Source: Actinoplanes cyaneus (GTDB taxonomy: Bacteria; Actinomycetota; Actinomycetes; Mycobacteriales; Micromonosporaceae). From it: DNA of 64,000 bases. Under the pieces are notes generated by a model that saw only the letters and a program-made list of their open reading frames with translations, was not told the origin of the DNA and made no database searches. The translations under genes were made by a program, and so were the position numbers. This document shows positions 25,112 through 33,043 of the stretch, piece by piece (position 1 is the stretch's first letter; every line of letters begins with the position of its first letter). Location of the stretch: the NCBI RefSeq assembly GCF_016862095.1, contig NZ_BOMH01000031.1, forward strand, positions 62,001-126,000. The letters run 5' to 3'.

Positions 25112-27001
25112 ATGACGACCACTACCGAGCGGCACCTGTACGACGTCGTGGTGATCGGCGCGGGCGGGGCCGGGCTGCGCGCGGCGATCGAGGCACGGCT
25201 GGCCGGCAAGCGCACCGCGATCATCTCCAAGTCCCTGTTCGGCAAGGCGCACACGGTGATGGCCGAGGGTGGCGCCGCGGCCGCGATGGGGAACGTGAAC
25301 TCGCGCGACAACTGGATGGTCCACTTCCGGGACACCATGCGCGGCGGGAAGTTCCTCAACAACTTCCGGATGGCGGAGCTGCACGCCAAGGAGGCCCCGG
25401 AACGCATCTGGGAGCTGGAGACGTACGGGGCGTTGTTCGACCGGACGAAGGACGGCAGGATCTCGCAGCGCAACTTCGGCGGCCACGAGTACCCGCGCCT
25501 GGCTCACGTCGGCGACCGCACGGGGCTGGAGTTGATCCGTACCCTCCAGCAGAAGATCGTCTCCCTGCAGCAGGAGGACTTCGCCGAGACCGGGAGCTAC
25601 GACTCGCGGATCCGGGTCTTCCAGGAGACCACGATCACCGAGCTGCTGCTCGACGGTGACCGGATCGCCGGTGCCTTCGGCTACTACCGCGACTCCGGCG
25701 AGTTCCTGCTCTTCGAGGCGCCCGCGGTGGTGCTCGCCACCGGTGGCGTCGGGCGCAGCTACAAGGTCACCTCGAACTCCTGGGAGTACACGGGCGACGG
25801 CCACGCGCTGGCCCTGCGCGCCGGCGCCACGCTGATCAACATGGAGTTCCTGCAGTTCCATCCGACCGGCATGGTCTGGCCGCCCAGTGTGAAAGGCATC
25901 CTGGTCACCGAGTCGGTCCGGGGCGACGGTGGCGTGCTGCGCAACTCCGAGCAGAAGCGGTTCATGTTCGACTACGTCCCCGACGTCTTCCGCAAGCAGT
26001 ACGCGGAGACCGAGGAGGAGGCCGACCGCTGGTACGACGACCCGGACAACAACCGCCGCCCGCCCGAGCTGCTGCCCCGCGACGAGGTGGCCCGGGCCAT
26101 CAACAGCGAGGTCAAAGCCGGTCGTGGCAGCCCGGCCGGCGGCGTCTTCCTGGACATCGCCAGCCGCCTGCCGGCCGAGCAGATCGTCCGGCGGCTGCCG
26201 TCGATGCACCACCAGTTCAAGGAGCTCGCCGACGTCGACATCACCAAGGAGCCGATGGAGGTCGGCCCGACCTGCCACTACGTGATGGGCGGCGTCGAGG
26301 TCGACCCGGACTCCGGCGCCGCGTTCGGCACGGTGCTCGGGCTGTTCGCGGCCGGCGAGGTGTCCGGCGGCATGCACGGCTCGAACCGGCTCGGCGGCAA
26401 TTCCCTCTCCGACCTGCTCGTCTTCGGCAAGCGCGCCGGGGAGCACGCCGCGGCGTACGTGGACACGCTCGGCAAGCGCCCCAAGCCGGACCGGGTGGAC
26501 GTGGCCGCGGCGGCCGAGGTCGCGCTCGCGCCACTCACCCGCAGCGGGGGCGAGAACCCGTACACGCTGCAGCAGGATCTTCAGGCCGTGATGGGGGACC
26601 TGGTCGGCATCATCCGGCGCGAGGGCGAACTGACCGACGCGCTCAAACGTCTCCACGAGCTGCGGCTGCGCGTGGCGAACGTCGCGGCCGGCGGCGGTGG
26701 CCGGCGCTACAACCCCGGCTGGCACCTCGCCCTCGACCTGCGCAACATGCTGGTCGTCTCGGAGTGCACCGCGAAGGCCGCGCTGGAACGCGAGGAGTCG
26801 CGCGGCGGCCACACCCGGGAGGACTTCCCGGGGATGAGCCCGCAGTGGCGGCGGATCAACCTCGTCTGCTCGCTCGACGAGACCGGCGCGGTGCACCTGG
26901 AACGCAAGCCGGTGCCGGCCATGCGGCCCGAGCTGCTCGACCTCTTCGACCGCAGTGAGCTGTCCAAATACATGACCGACGAGGAGCTGGGGGAAGAGTG
27001 A
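25112..27001 (+). CDS. sdhA: Succinate dehydrogenase/fumarate reductase flavoprotein subunit
   Basis: 629 residues. FAD-binding DVVVIGAGGAGLRAAIEARLAG lies at the N-terminus, followed by the flavin-linking region SLFGKAHTVMAEGGAAAAMGNV, where His is the expected covalent FAD ligand. Further motifs include FLQFHPTGMVWP, the active-site region THYVMGG-like CHYVMGGVEVD, and GLFAAGEVSGGMHGSNRLGGNSLSDLLVFG. It oxidises succinate to fumarate in the TCA cycle at the cytoplasmic face of the membrane. The stop overlaps the sdhB GTG (GTGA). A shorter upstream frame was discarded; ATG 25112 follows GGAGCGG. Confidence 0.95.
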   Translation: MTTTTERHLYDVVVIGAGGAGLRAAIEARLAGKRTAIISKSLFGKAHTVMAEGGAAAAMGNVNSRDNWMVHFRDTMRGGKFLNNFRMAELHAKEAPERIWELETYGALFDRTKDGRISQRNFGGHEYPRLAHVGDRTGLELIRTLQQKIVSLQQEDFAETGSYDSRIRVFQETTITELLLDGDRIAGAFGYYRDSGEFLLFEAPAVVLATGGVGRSYKVTSNSWEYTGDGHALALRAGATLINMEFLQFHPTGMVWPPSVKGILVTESVRGDGGVLRNSEQKRFMFDYVPDVFRKQYAETEEEADRWYDDPDNNRRPPELLPRDEVARAINSEVKAGRGSPAGGVFLDIASRLPAEQIVRRLPSMHHQFKELADVDITKEPMEVGPTCHYVMGGVEVDPDSGAAFGTVLGLFAAGEVSGGMHGSNRLGGNSLSDLLVFGKRAGEHAAAYVDTLGKRPKPDRVDVAAAAEVALAPLTRSGGENPYTLQQDLQAVMGDLVGIIRREGELTDALKRLHELRLRVANVAAGGGGRRYNPGWHLALDLRNMLVVSECTAKAALEREESRGGHTREDFPGMSPQWRRINLVCSLDETGAVHLERKPVPAMRPELLDLFDRSELSKYMTDEELGEE

Positions 27002-28002
27002 ACCGACACTTCCGCGTCTGGCGGGGCGACTCGTCCGGCGGCGACCTGGAGGACTTCGACGTCGAGGTGAACGACGGCGAGGTCGTGCTCGACATCATCC
27101 ACCGGCTGCAGGCCACCCAGGCGCCCGACCTGGCCTGCCGGTGGAACTGCAAAGCCGGCAAATGCGGCTCCTGCTCGATGGAGATCAACGGCATGCCCCG
27201 GCTGGGCTGCATGACCCGGATGTCCACGTTCACCGAGCAGGAGACGATCACGGTCACCCCGCTGCGGACCTTCCCGGTGATCCGCGACCTGGTCACCGAC
27301 GTCTCCTTCAACTACGAGAAGGCGCGCGAGACCCCCGCCTTCGCCCCGCCGGCCGGCGTCGCCCCCGGGCAGTACCGGATGCAGCAGGTCGACGTCGAGC
27401 GCAGCCAGGAGTTCCGCAAGTGCATCGAGTGCTACCTCTGCCAGAACACCTGCCACGTGGTCCGCGACCACGAGGAGAACAAGGAGTCGTTCTCCGGGCC
27501 GCGGTTCTTCATCCGCGCGGCCGAGCTCGACATGCACCCGCTGGACGATCGCACCGACCGTAAGCAGCACGCCCAGCAGAGCCAGGGCCTCGGCTTCTGC
27601 AACATCACCAAGTGCTGCACCGAGGTCTGCCCGGAACACATCAAGATCACCGACAACGCGATCATCCCGATGAAGGAGCGCGTCGTGGACCGTCGATACG
27701 ACCCGCTGGTCCGCCTCGGCCGCAAGATCTTCCGCCGGGACCAGCTCGAACAGCCGGAGAACATGGCGCCGTCGACCAGCGAGGGAGTCTCCGGCGTCGG
27801 CGCCGGCATGACCTACACCAGCGCACGCCTCCCCGAAGGGCCACCGGTCGGGCCGGACGGCCGCCTCGAGATCGCCGAACTCGCCGCGACCACCCAGGGC
27901 GGGCCGTCGCCCTTCGGCGAGGACATGGAGTTCCCGCTTCCGATCGAACGCGTCTCCTACCACCACCCGGAGCCGGAGACGCCACCGCGGTCGCCGTCTT
28001 GA
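26998..28002 (+). CDS. sdhB: Succinate dehydrogenase iron-sulphur subunit
   Basis: 334 residues. The plant-type [2Fe-2S] cluster motif is CRWNCKAGKCGSCSM near residue 48. Two C-terminal cluster motifs, CIECYLCQNTCHVV and CCTEVCPEHIKI, carry the [4Fe-4S] and [3Fe-4S] ligands. The protein is about 80 residues longer than classical SdhB. The additional C-terminus (from about residue 240, with STSEGVSGVGAGMTYTS and a proline-rich end) lacks extra cysteines. It transfers electrons from FAD to quinone. It begins at GTG 26998, overlapping sdhA by four bases. Confidence 0.94.
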   Translation: MNRHFRVWRGDSSGGDLEDFDVEVNDGEVVLDIIHRLQATQAPDLACRWNCKAGKCGSCSMEINGMPRLGCMTRMSTFTEQETITVTPLRTFPVIRDLVTDVSFNYEKARETPAFAPPAGVAPGQYRMQQVDVERSQEFRKCIECYLCQNTCHVVRDHEENKESFSGPRFFIRAAELDMHPLDDRTDRKQHAQQSQGLGFCNITKCCTEVCPEHIKITDNAIIPMKERVVDRRYDPLVRLGRKIFRRDQLEQPENMAPSTSEGVSGVGAGMTYTSARLPEGPPVGPDGRLEIAELAATTQGGPSPFGEDMEFPLPIERVSYHHPEPETPPRSPS

Positions 28003-28106
28003 GAGCATTTCCCCTGGTACGAGGGGTGGAGCCCGGCCCGCCCCTCAGCGCAGGGCCCACCCTCCCTGGGGGTCCCCCACCTCGAGCCATCCTGCCGGAA
28101 ACGGCC

Positions 28107-28124
28107 GGCCGCCGCGAGGCGGCC
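28107..28124 (+). terminator. Probable terminator after sdhB
   Basis: A hairpin with 7-base perfect arms, GGCCGCC and GGCGGCC, around a GCGA tetraloop, about 100 bases after the sdhB stop. A GGGGG/CCCCC dyad lies just upstream near 28065-28075. Together they make a plausible terminator block without a T-tract. Confidence 0.5.
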
Positions 28125-28150
28125 TGTGGACAACCCGCCACTGTGGATAA
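28125..28150. promoter_or_regulatory. Pair of DnaA-box matches upstream of a GNAT gene
   Basis: Two nine-base sites lie 17 bases apart in the same orientation: TGTGGACAA (28125-28133, reverse complement TTGTCCACA, the actinobacterial consensus) and TGTGGATAA (28142-28150, reverse complement TTATCCACA, the E. coli consensus). They lie 38 bases before the GNAT start, where bound DnaA could affect transcription. No other origin features are near. Confidence 0.5.
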
Positions 28151-28187
28151 CCGATCGGCGCCCTGACCGACGGCCTAGAGTTCTCGC

Positions 28188-28874
28188 ATGCCATCGCTTG
28201 TCGCACCCGCCCTCCCCGCCGGAAAGCTGTCCGCCTCGGCCCAGCCGAGCATCCCGGGCGACGGGCTGCTGTTGCGGCCCTGGCAGGAGTCCGACCGCGC
28301 GGCGGTCGTCACGGGTTACGCCGACCCGGCGATCCAGCGGTGGCACTGCCACACCATGACCGACGACGAGGCTGCGGCCTGGATCGCCGTCTGGTCCCGG
28401 CACTGGCACGAGGAGACCGGCGCGAGCTGGGCGATCATGGACGGCGTGATGGCCGGTCGGACCAGCCTGGAACAGGACGGCACGGTGACCGGTCAAGCGG
28501 GCCTGCGACAGGACGGCGCGGTGACCGGTCAAGCGGGCCTGCGACAGGTCGGCGTCGGGGACGGCACGGTGGCCGGTCAGGTCGGCCTGCGGCGGGTCGA
28601 TCTCGGGGAAGGGCTGGCCGCGATCTCCTACTGGGTGCTGCCCGAGTTCCGCGGCCGGCGGATCGCTCCGCGGGCCCTGGCGGCGCTGACCTCCTGGGCG
28701 TTCGGGCAGCTGGGGTTGCACCGCCTGGAGCTGAGCCACTCGACGGCGAACCAGGCGTCCTGTCGCGTCGCCGAGCAGGCGGGTTATCGGGTCGAGGGGG
28801 TGAAGCGCTCCGAGGCGCGGCACGCGGACGGCTGGCACGACATGCACCTGCACGCCCGTCTCGCCACCGACTGA
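28188..28874 (+). CDS. RimJ/RimL-type GNAT acetyltransferase with expanded tandem-repeat insert
   Basis: 228 residues. A GNAT fold typical of ribosomal-protein N-acetyltransferases: LLLRPWQESDRAAVVTGYADP at the start, GLAAISYWVLPEFRGRRIAPRALAALTSWAF for the acetyl-CoA loop, and NQASCRVAEQAGYRVEGVKRSEARH at the end. Residues 85-136 are four degenerate copies of a 12-residue unit (DG.V.GQ.GLRQ) in the place where the family normally has one strand, GQVGLRRVDL, next to the cofactor loop. The last copy retains the normal VGLRRVDL sequence, so the extra three look like an in-frame expansion. ATG 28188 is chosen as the first codon; substrate unknown. Confidence 0.8.
   Translation: MPSLVAPALPAGKLSASAQPSIPGDGLLLRPWQESDRAAVVTGYADPAIQRWHCHTMTDDEAAAWIAVWSRHWHEETGASWAIMDGVMAGRTSLEQDGTVTGQAGLRQDGAVTGQAGLRQVGVGDGTVAGQVGLRRVDLGEGLAAISYWVLPEFRGRRIAPRALAALTSWAFGQLGLHRLELSHSTANQASCRVAEQAGYRVEGVKRSEARHADGWHDMHLHARLATD
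28440..28595 (+). repeat. 36-bp in-frame tandem repeat, four copies
   Basis: Units at 28440-28475 (divergent), 28476-28511 and 28512-28547 (one mismatch between them), then a 12-base spacer and 28560-28595. Each 36-base unit encodes 12 residues, so copy number can change without frameshift. The two middle copies are nearly identical at DNA level, which suggests recent duplication by slippage or unequal recombination. Confidence 0.85.
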
Positions 28875-28886
28875 GCGGTGAACGGG

Positions 28887-29411
28887 TCAGTGCGGGCCGG
28901 CGGGTGCGGTGATCTCCGGCGTGAGGAAGAGCTGGGTGATGGCCACGTCGTGCCAGGCGTCGTGTTTCCAGCCGATGCGGCGGTGGGTTCCGACGGGTTC
29001 GAAGCCGAAGGCGCTGTGCAGTCCCATGGCGGCGTCGTTCGGGAGCGTGGTCTTCGCGACCGCCACCCGATAGCCGCGGGTGGCCAGGCGCGGGAGCAGA
29101 ACCTCGTAGAGGGCACGGCCCGCGCCGGTGCGCCGGCGACCCGTCCGCAGGTAGACGCTGACCTCGCAGGACCAGCGGTAGGCGGCCCGGGCGGCGAACG
29201 GGCGGGCGTAGGCGTAACCGATGACGACGCCGGCGTCCTCGGCGACCAGCCAGGCGTGGGTCGCGGCGGCCTCGGCGATCCGGGCAGCCATCTCGGCCGC
29301 GGCGGGTGGCTCGGTCTCGAACGTGATTGCGGTGTCCAGCACGTAGGGCTCGTAGATGGCGGCGCAGGCCTTCGCGTCGTCAGCGGTGGCGTCCCGGATC
29401 AGCAGCGGCAT
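28887..29411 (-). CDS. GNAT acetyltransferase, phosphinothricin-acetyltransferase-like
   Basis: 174 residues from ATG 29411. The N-terminus IRDATADDAKACAAIYEPYVLDTAITFETEPP and the acetyl-CoA loop RRRTGAGRALYEVLLPRLATRGYRVAVA, with NDAAMGLHSAFGFEPVGTHRRIGWKHDAWHDV, match the PAT/Bar-like and YncA group, which acetylate small amines such as phosphinothricin or methionine sulphone. Real substrate unknown. The start at 29411 rather than 29420 is preferred because a -10 element (TACTAT, minus strand, 29424-29419) sits at the right distance for a leaderless mRNA. It is divergent from an XRE-cupin regulator. Confidence 0.82.
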   Translation of the reverse strand: MPLLIRDATADDAKACAAIYEPYVLDTAITFETEPPAAAEMAARIAEAAATHAWLVAEDAGVVIGYAYARPFAARAAYRWSCEVSVYLRTGRRRTGAGRALYEVLLPRLATRGYRVAVAKTTLPNDAAMGLHSAFGFEPVGTHRRIGWKHDAWHDVAITQLFLTPEITAPAGPH

Positions 29412-29418
29412 GCGCACC

Positions 29419-29442
29419 ATAGTAACCAGAGACTTCTACTAT
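29419..29442. promoter_or_regulatory. Symmetric divergent promoter/operator
   Basis: ATAGTA (29419-29424) and TACTAT (29437-29442) form a perfect inverted repeat with a 12-base centre. Each arm reads as a -10 element (TACTAT) for one of the two divergent genes and sits about 11 bases from its start codon, which suggests two leaderless transcripts. The XRE-cupin protein is the natural candidate for binding this dyad. Confidence 0.5.
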
Positions 29443-29452
29443 AGTGTCATTC

Positions 29453-30019
29453 ATGGCGGACGAACTCACTGACGAGCTGGCTGCGACGCTGCGCGAGGTG
29501 CGCGGCGAGCGGGGGCTCACCGTCAACGCGCTGGCCGAGCGGTCCGGAGTGTCCCGGGCGATGATCGCGAAGATCGAGCGGGGCGAGGCTCAGCCGACCG
29601 CGGCGCTGCTGGGACGGCTGGTGGCGGCGCTGGGGCTGACGCTGTCGGAGTTGTTCGCCCGCACCGAGAAGGAGTCCCGGCGACTGGCACGGCGCGCCGA
29701 CCAGCCGGTGTGGGTGGACCCGGAGACCGGCTACCGGCGACGGTCGGTCTCCCCCGCGGGCGGGCCGGCGCAGCTCGTCGAGGTGGAGCTGCCGCCGGGG
29801 GCGTCGGTGGCCTACCCCGCGGACTCGTATGCGCTGGCCAGGCACCAGATCTATGTGCTCGGCGGGCGGTTGCGGTTCCGCGAGGGCGACGTCGTGCACG
29901 AGCTGGCGACCGGGGACTGCCTGGAGCTGGGGGCTCCGGCGCCGGGCGAATACCACAACCCGGGCGCGGAGACCTGCCGATATCTGGTCGTGCTCAGCGC
30001 TCGGCGGGCGGGCTCATGA
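29453..30019 (+). CDS. XRE-family regulator with C-terminal cupin domain
   Basis: 188 residues. The N-terminal helix-turn-helix (residues 7-63) has LREVRGERGLTVNALAERSGVSRAMIAKIERGEAQPTAALLGRLVAALGLT. Residues ~105-180 are a single cupin barrel (QIYVLGGRLRFREGDVVHELATGDCLELGAPAPGEYHNPG). Such proteins are autoregulators that often control a neighbouring acetyltransferase or transporter; here the divergent PAT-like GNAT is the likely target. ATG 29453; a GTG at 29444 would add three residues. The gene ends ten bases from the convergent TetR gene. Confidence 0.87.
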   Translation: MADELTDELAATLREVRGERGLTVNALAERSGVSRAMIAKIERGEAQPTAALLGRLVAALGLTLSELFARTEKESRRLARRADQPVWVDPETGYRRRSVSPAGGPAQLVEVELPPGASVAYPADSYALARHQIYVLGGRLRFREGDVVHELATGDCLELGAPAPGEYHNPGAETCRYLVVLSARRAGS

Positions 30020-30028
30020 CGTACGCGA

Positions 30029-30772
30029 TCAGGCGGCTCGTGGGTTTTCCGATTTCTGGCCGAGCCAGAGGGACAGGCCGTCGAGCAGGCGCTCCAGGCC
30101 GAAGGCGAACGCCTGCTCCATCACGTGATCGGGATCGGGGCCGGCGACACCGTTGAGGCGGCGCCACCTGTCGTAGTGCGGATACTCCCCCGCGACCCGC
30201 TCGACCAGCGGCTCGATCTGCTCGGCGAACTCGCTGAAACTCAGGCCGCTGCGCGTCGCGGCAGCGGCCAGGGCGGACTCGGTCGTCGCGGCGCCGAGCG
30301 CGTGGGCATGCAGGAGTGATCCCGCGTACGACACCTCGACGCCCGTGAAACCGGCGGCGGTGAGCAGCGCGACGGTCCGGTTCCCCATCCGCATCGCGTT
30401 CGGCCCCAGAGTGGGACGGGCGCCGAGCTGGCCGAGCACCCACGGGTGCCGCAACAGGGCCGCGCGTATGCCGTTGGCCAGGATCGACGCGCCGACCCGC
30501 CAGTCGGTGTCGCCCGGCTCGGGCACGTAGATCTCGCCGAGCACCTCGTCGACGGCGAGCTCGAGCAGCTCGTCCTTGTTCGCCACATACCAGTACACCG
30601 AGGTCGTGCCGGAGCCCAGCCTGGTGCCCAGACGGCGCATGCTCAGCCCGGCGGCGCCCTCCGCGTCCAGCAGCTCGATCGCGGCGCGCACGATCTGCTC
30701 ACGACTGAGGGTGGGCTGGTCACCGCGGGTGGCGCGGGGCGGACGCGCCCACACCGAGTTCACTTCGGCCAT
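30029..30772 (-). CDS. TetR-family repressor of the divergent MFS exporter
   Basis: 247 residues. TetR DNA-binding domain at residues 22-68 (LSREQIVRAAIELLDAEGAAGLSMRRLGTRLGSGTTSVYWYVANKDELL) and a large C-terminal ligand domain of the TetR_C_1 (tetracycline-repressor-like) type. It is divergent from a 14-helix MFS transporter, and the shared 86-base region contains a paired palindrome. The classical arrangement is a repressor released by the drug that the pump exports. Ligand unknown. Confidence 0.88.
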   Translation of the reverse strand: MAEVNSVWARPPRATRGDQPTLSREQIVRAAIELLDAEGAAGLSMRRLGTRLGSGTTSVYWYVANKDELLELAVDEVLGEIYVPEPGDTDWRVGASILANGIRAALLRHPWVLGQLGARPTLGPNAMRMGNRTVALLTAAGFTGVEVSYAGSLLHAHALGAATTESALAAAATRSGLSFSEFAEQIEPLVERVAGEYPHYDRWRRLNGVAGPDPDHVMEQAFAFGLERLLDGLSLWLGQKSENPRAA

Positions 30773-30791
30773 GCTCAGATCCTAACTTCCC

Positions 30792-30847
30792 TCGTACGGT
30801 GTTCGAGGGTCTGGTACGTTGTACGAGCCCTCGAACGCCGTACGAGA
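30792..30847. promoter_or_regulatory. Paired TetR operators between repressor and MFS gene
   Basis: Two 19-base elements, CTCGTACGGTGTTCGAGGG (30792-30810) and CCCTCGAACGCCGTACGAG (30829-30847), are inverted copies of each other with one mismatch. Each is itself an imperfect palindrome (CTCG...CGAG). The space between them holds another partial copy (GTACGTTGTACGAG). This is a good match to dual TetR operators controlling both divergent promoters. Confidence 0.7.
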
Positions 30848-30858
30848 GAAGGTGATCC

Positions 30859-32391
30859 ATGCTAGAGAAGTCGTCCATGCCAGAGAAGTCCTCCATGCCT
30901 GAGCGTGATCCTCGACGTTGGCTGATCCTCGGCGTGCTGTGCCTGGCGATGCTCGTGGTCGTCGTCGACAACATGGTGCTGAACATCGCGATCCCGGCCC
31001 TGATCCGTGATCTCGGCGCGAGCACCGCCGACATCCAGTGGATCATCGACGCGTACATCCTGGTGTTCGCCGGTCTGCTGCTCACCGCCGGCAGTCTCTC
31101 CGATCGGCACGGGCGCCGCCGCGGCCTGGTGATCGGTCTGATCATCTTCGGCGGCGCTTCCCTGCTGGCCACGATGTGCCAGACCTCCGGTCAGCTGATC
31201 GCAACCCGCGCGCTGATGGGTGTCGGCGCGGCGTTCCTGATGCCCGGCACACTCTCGATCCTCACCACCGTCTTCGACGACGAGGAGCGGAAGAAGGCGA
31301 TCGCGATCTGGGGCTCGGTGCTGATGCTCGGCGCGCTCGGCGGGCCCAGCCTCGGCGGGCTGCTGCTGGAGCACTTCTGGTGGGGCTCGGTCTTCCTGAT
31401 GAACATCCCGATCGCCGCGCTCGGCGTCCTCGCCGCCATCGTCATCATCCCGGAGTCGCGAGGCCCCGCGAGCCGGCCCGACGTGATCGGAGCGCTGACC
31501 TCGACGATCGGCATGACCGCCCTGGTCTGGGGCGTAATCTCGGCGCCGAAGGAGGGCTGGGGCTCGGTGCGGACGCTGGGCGGGTTCGCGGTCGCCGCGG
31601 TCGCGCTGGTCGCCTTCGGGCTCTGGGAGCGGCGCACCGAGGAGCCGATGCTGCCGCTCTCGCTCTTCCGCAACCGCAACTTCGCCGGGGCCAGCCTCTC
31701 CATCGTGCTGCTGTCGTTCTCGGCGGGCGGAGTGCTGCTCGCCCTGACGCAGTATGTGCAGTTCGTCCTCGGCTTCGAGCCGCTCCGGGCCGGTTTCGCG
31801 TTCGTGCCGATGATCGTCAGCGGGCTGGTGTTCAACGGGATCGGCGTGGTGATAGACAAGCGGCTCGGCACCCGGGTCGCCCTCGCGCTCGGCCTGCTGC
31901 TGATGGGCGCCGGGTTCGGGGTGCTGGCGTCGCTCGGGCCGGCCGACGGCTATCTGAAACTGGCGATCGCGCTGGTCGTCATCGGGGCCGGCAGCGGCAC
32001 GGCGACACCGGCCGCGGTCGGGACGCTGCTCGGGGCGCTGCCCAAGGAGCGGGCCGGCGTCGGGTCGGCGGTCAACGACACGGTGCAGCAGATCGGGACT
32101 GCGCTGTCCGTCGCGGTCCTCGGCAGCGTGCTGACCACCGCCTACCGGGCGGCGATGCCACCGGACGCGCCGGCCGCGGCACGCGACTCGATCGGGGAGG
32201 CGCTGCGGATCGGGGATCCGTCGCTCGCGCTGGTCGCGAAGGCCTCCTTCGTCGACGCGATCGCCACGACCTCCTGGCTCGGCGTCGTCGGCGGGGTGGC
32301 GGCGGCGATCGTGGCCGCATCGATGCTGCGGCCGAAGTTGTCCACAGGCGTGCCCGAGGAGCCGAACATCAGTACTAATATCGCTGCATGA
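30859..32391 (+). CDS. MFS multidrug exporter, DHA2 (14-helix) type
   Basis: 510 residues with about 14 membrane segments. Motif A is visible as GSLSDRHGRRRGLVIG after the second helix, motif C-like GALGGPSLGG near residue 160, and the family's D in VVVVDNMVLNIAIPAL in helix 1. It exports drug-like molecules in exchange for protons. The first 15 residues are an odd triple repeat (MLEKSS, MPEKSS, MPERD) with three in-frame ATGs at 30859, 30877 and 30895; any could be the true start. Control by the divergent TetR protein is likely. The stop overlaps the alkB start (ATGA). Confidence 0.87.
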   Translation: MLEKSSMPEKSSMPERDPRRWLILGVLCLAMLVVVVDNMVLNIAIPALIRDLGASTADIQWIIDAYILVFAGLLLTAGSLSDRHGRRRGLVIGLIIFGGASLLATMCQTSGQLIATRALMGVGAAFLMPGTLSILTTVFDDEERKKAIAIWGSVLMLGALGGPSLGGLLLEHFWWGSVFLMNIPIAALGVLAAIVIIPESRGPASRPDVIGALTSTIGMTALVWGVISAPKEGWGSVRTLGGFAVAAVALVAFGLWERRTEEPMLPLSLFRNRNFAGASLSIVLLSFSAGGVLLALTQYVQFVLGFEPLRAGFAFVPMIVSGLVFNGIGVVIDKRLGTRVALALGLLLMGAGFGVLASLGPADGYLKLAIALVVIGAGSGTATPAAVGTLLGALPKERAGVGSAVNDTVQQIGTALSVAVLGSVLTTAYRAAMPPDAPAAARDSIGEALRIGDPSLALVAKASFVDAIATTSWLGVVGGVAAAIVAASMLRPKLSTGVPEEPNISTNIAA

Positions 32392-33020
32392 GCAGTGCCT
32401 ATCAGCCTTCGATGCTCGACCTGATGACGGCGAGCGGCCCGACCCTCGAGCCACTGGCCGGGGCGACCCGGCATCACCTCACCGCCGGGGCGTGGGTCGA
32501 CGTGCTGCCCGGGTGGCTGCACGGGTCCGACGAGGTCTTCGAGACGCTGCTCGGCATCGACTGGCGGGCCGAGCGGCGGCAGATGTATGACGGCGTGGTC
32601 GACGTGCCGCGGCTGCTGCGGTGGTTCCGTGAGGGAGAGCGGCTGCCGCATCCGGCGCTGACCGAGGCCCTGGCGGCGCTGAACGAGCACTACGCCGCTG
32701 AGCTCGGTGAGAAGTTCGCGACCGCCGGGATGTGTCTCTACCGGGACGGGCGGGACAGCGTGGCCTGGCACGGCGACACGATCGGGCGGTCGGCGACCGA
32801 GGACACGATGGTGGCGATCGTCTCGGTGGGGTCACCACGGAATCTGCTGCTGCGGCCGCGGGCCGGGGAGCACGAGACATTGCGGTTCCCGCTGGGGCAC
32901 GGCGACCTGATCGTGATGGGCGGGAGCTGCCAGCGCACCTGGGAGCACGCGGTGCCGAAGACGGCTCGGGCGGTGGGGCCGCGGGTGAGCGTTCAGTTCC
33001 GGCCGCGCGGGGTGGCGTAA
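32388..33020 (+). CDS. alkB: AlkB-type Fe(II)/2-oxoglutarate DNA/RNA dealkylase
   Basis: 210 residues. The iron ligands are visible as WHGD (His, Asp) and the distal His in TWEHAVPK, with the 2-oxoglutarate-binding Arg in RVSVQFRPRG. The CLYRDGRDSVAWHGDTIGRSATEDTMVAIVSVG segment is characteristic of AlkB. It removes 1-methyladenine and 3-methylcytosine oxidatively. It begins within the stop of the MFS gene (ATGA), an unexpected partner, and is therefore probably induced by the exporter's TetR system. Other alkylation-repair genes are clustered at 59.5-61.7 kb. Confidence 0.88.
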   Translation: MSSAYQPSMLDLMTASGPTLEPLAGATRHHLTAGAWVDVLPGWLHGSDEVFETLLGIDWRAERRQMYDGVVDVPRLLRWFREGERLPHPALTEALAALNEHYAAELGEKFATAGMCLYRDGRDSVAWHGDTIGRSATEDTMVAIVSVGSPRNLLLRPRAGEHETLRFPLGHGDLIVMGGSCQRTWEHAVPKTARAVGPRVSVQFRPRGVA

Positions 33021-33043
33021 GGCGGTGCGGCGGCGGTCGATGG

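Noticed and set aside
28125-28150. Replication origin
   Set aside because: Only two DnaA boxes are present. There is no box cluster, no AT-rich unwinding region and no dnaA/dnaN neighbours.
32338-32346. DnaA box TTGTCCACA in the MFS gene
   Set aside because: It lies inside the coding sequence near the 3' end, is single, and can be explained by codon choice.
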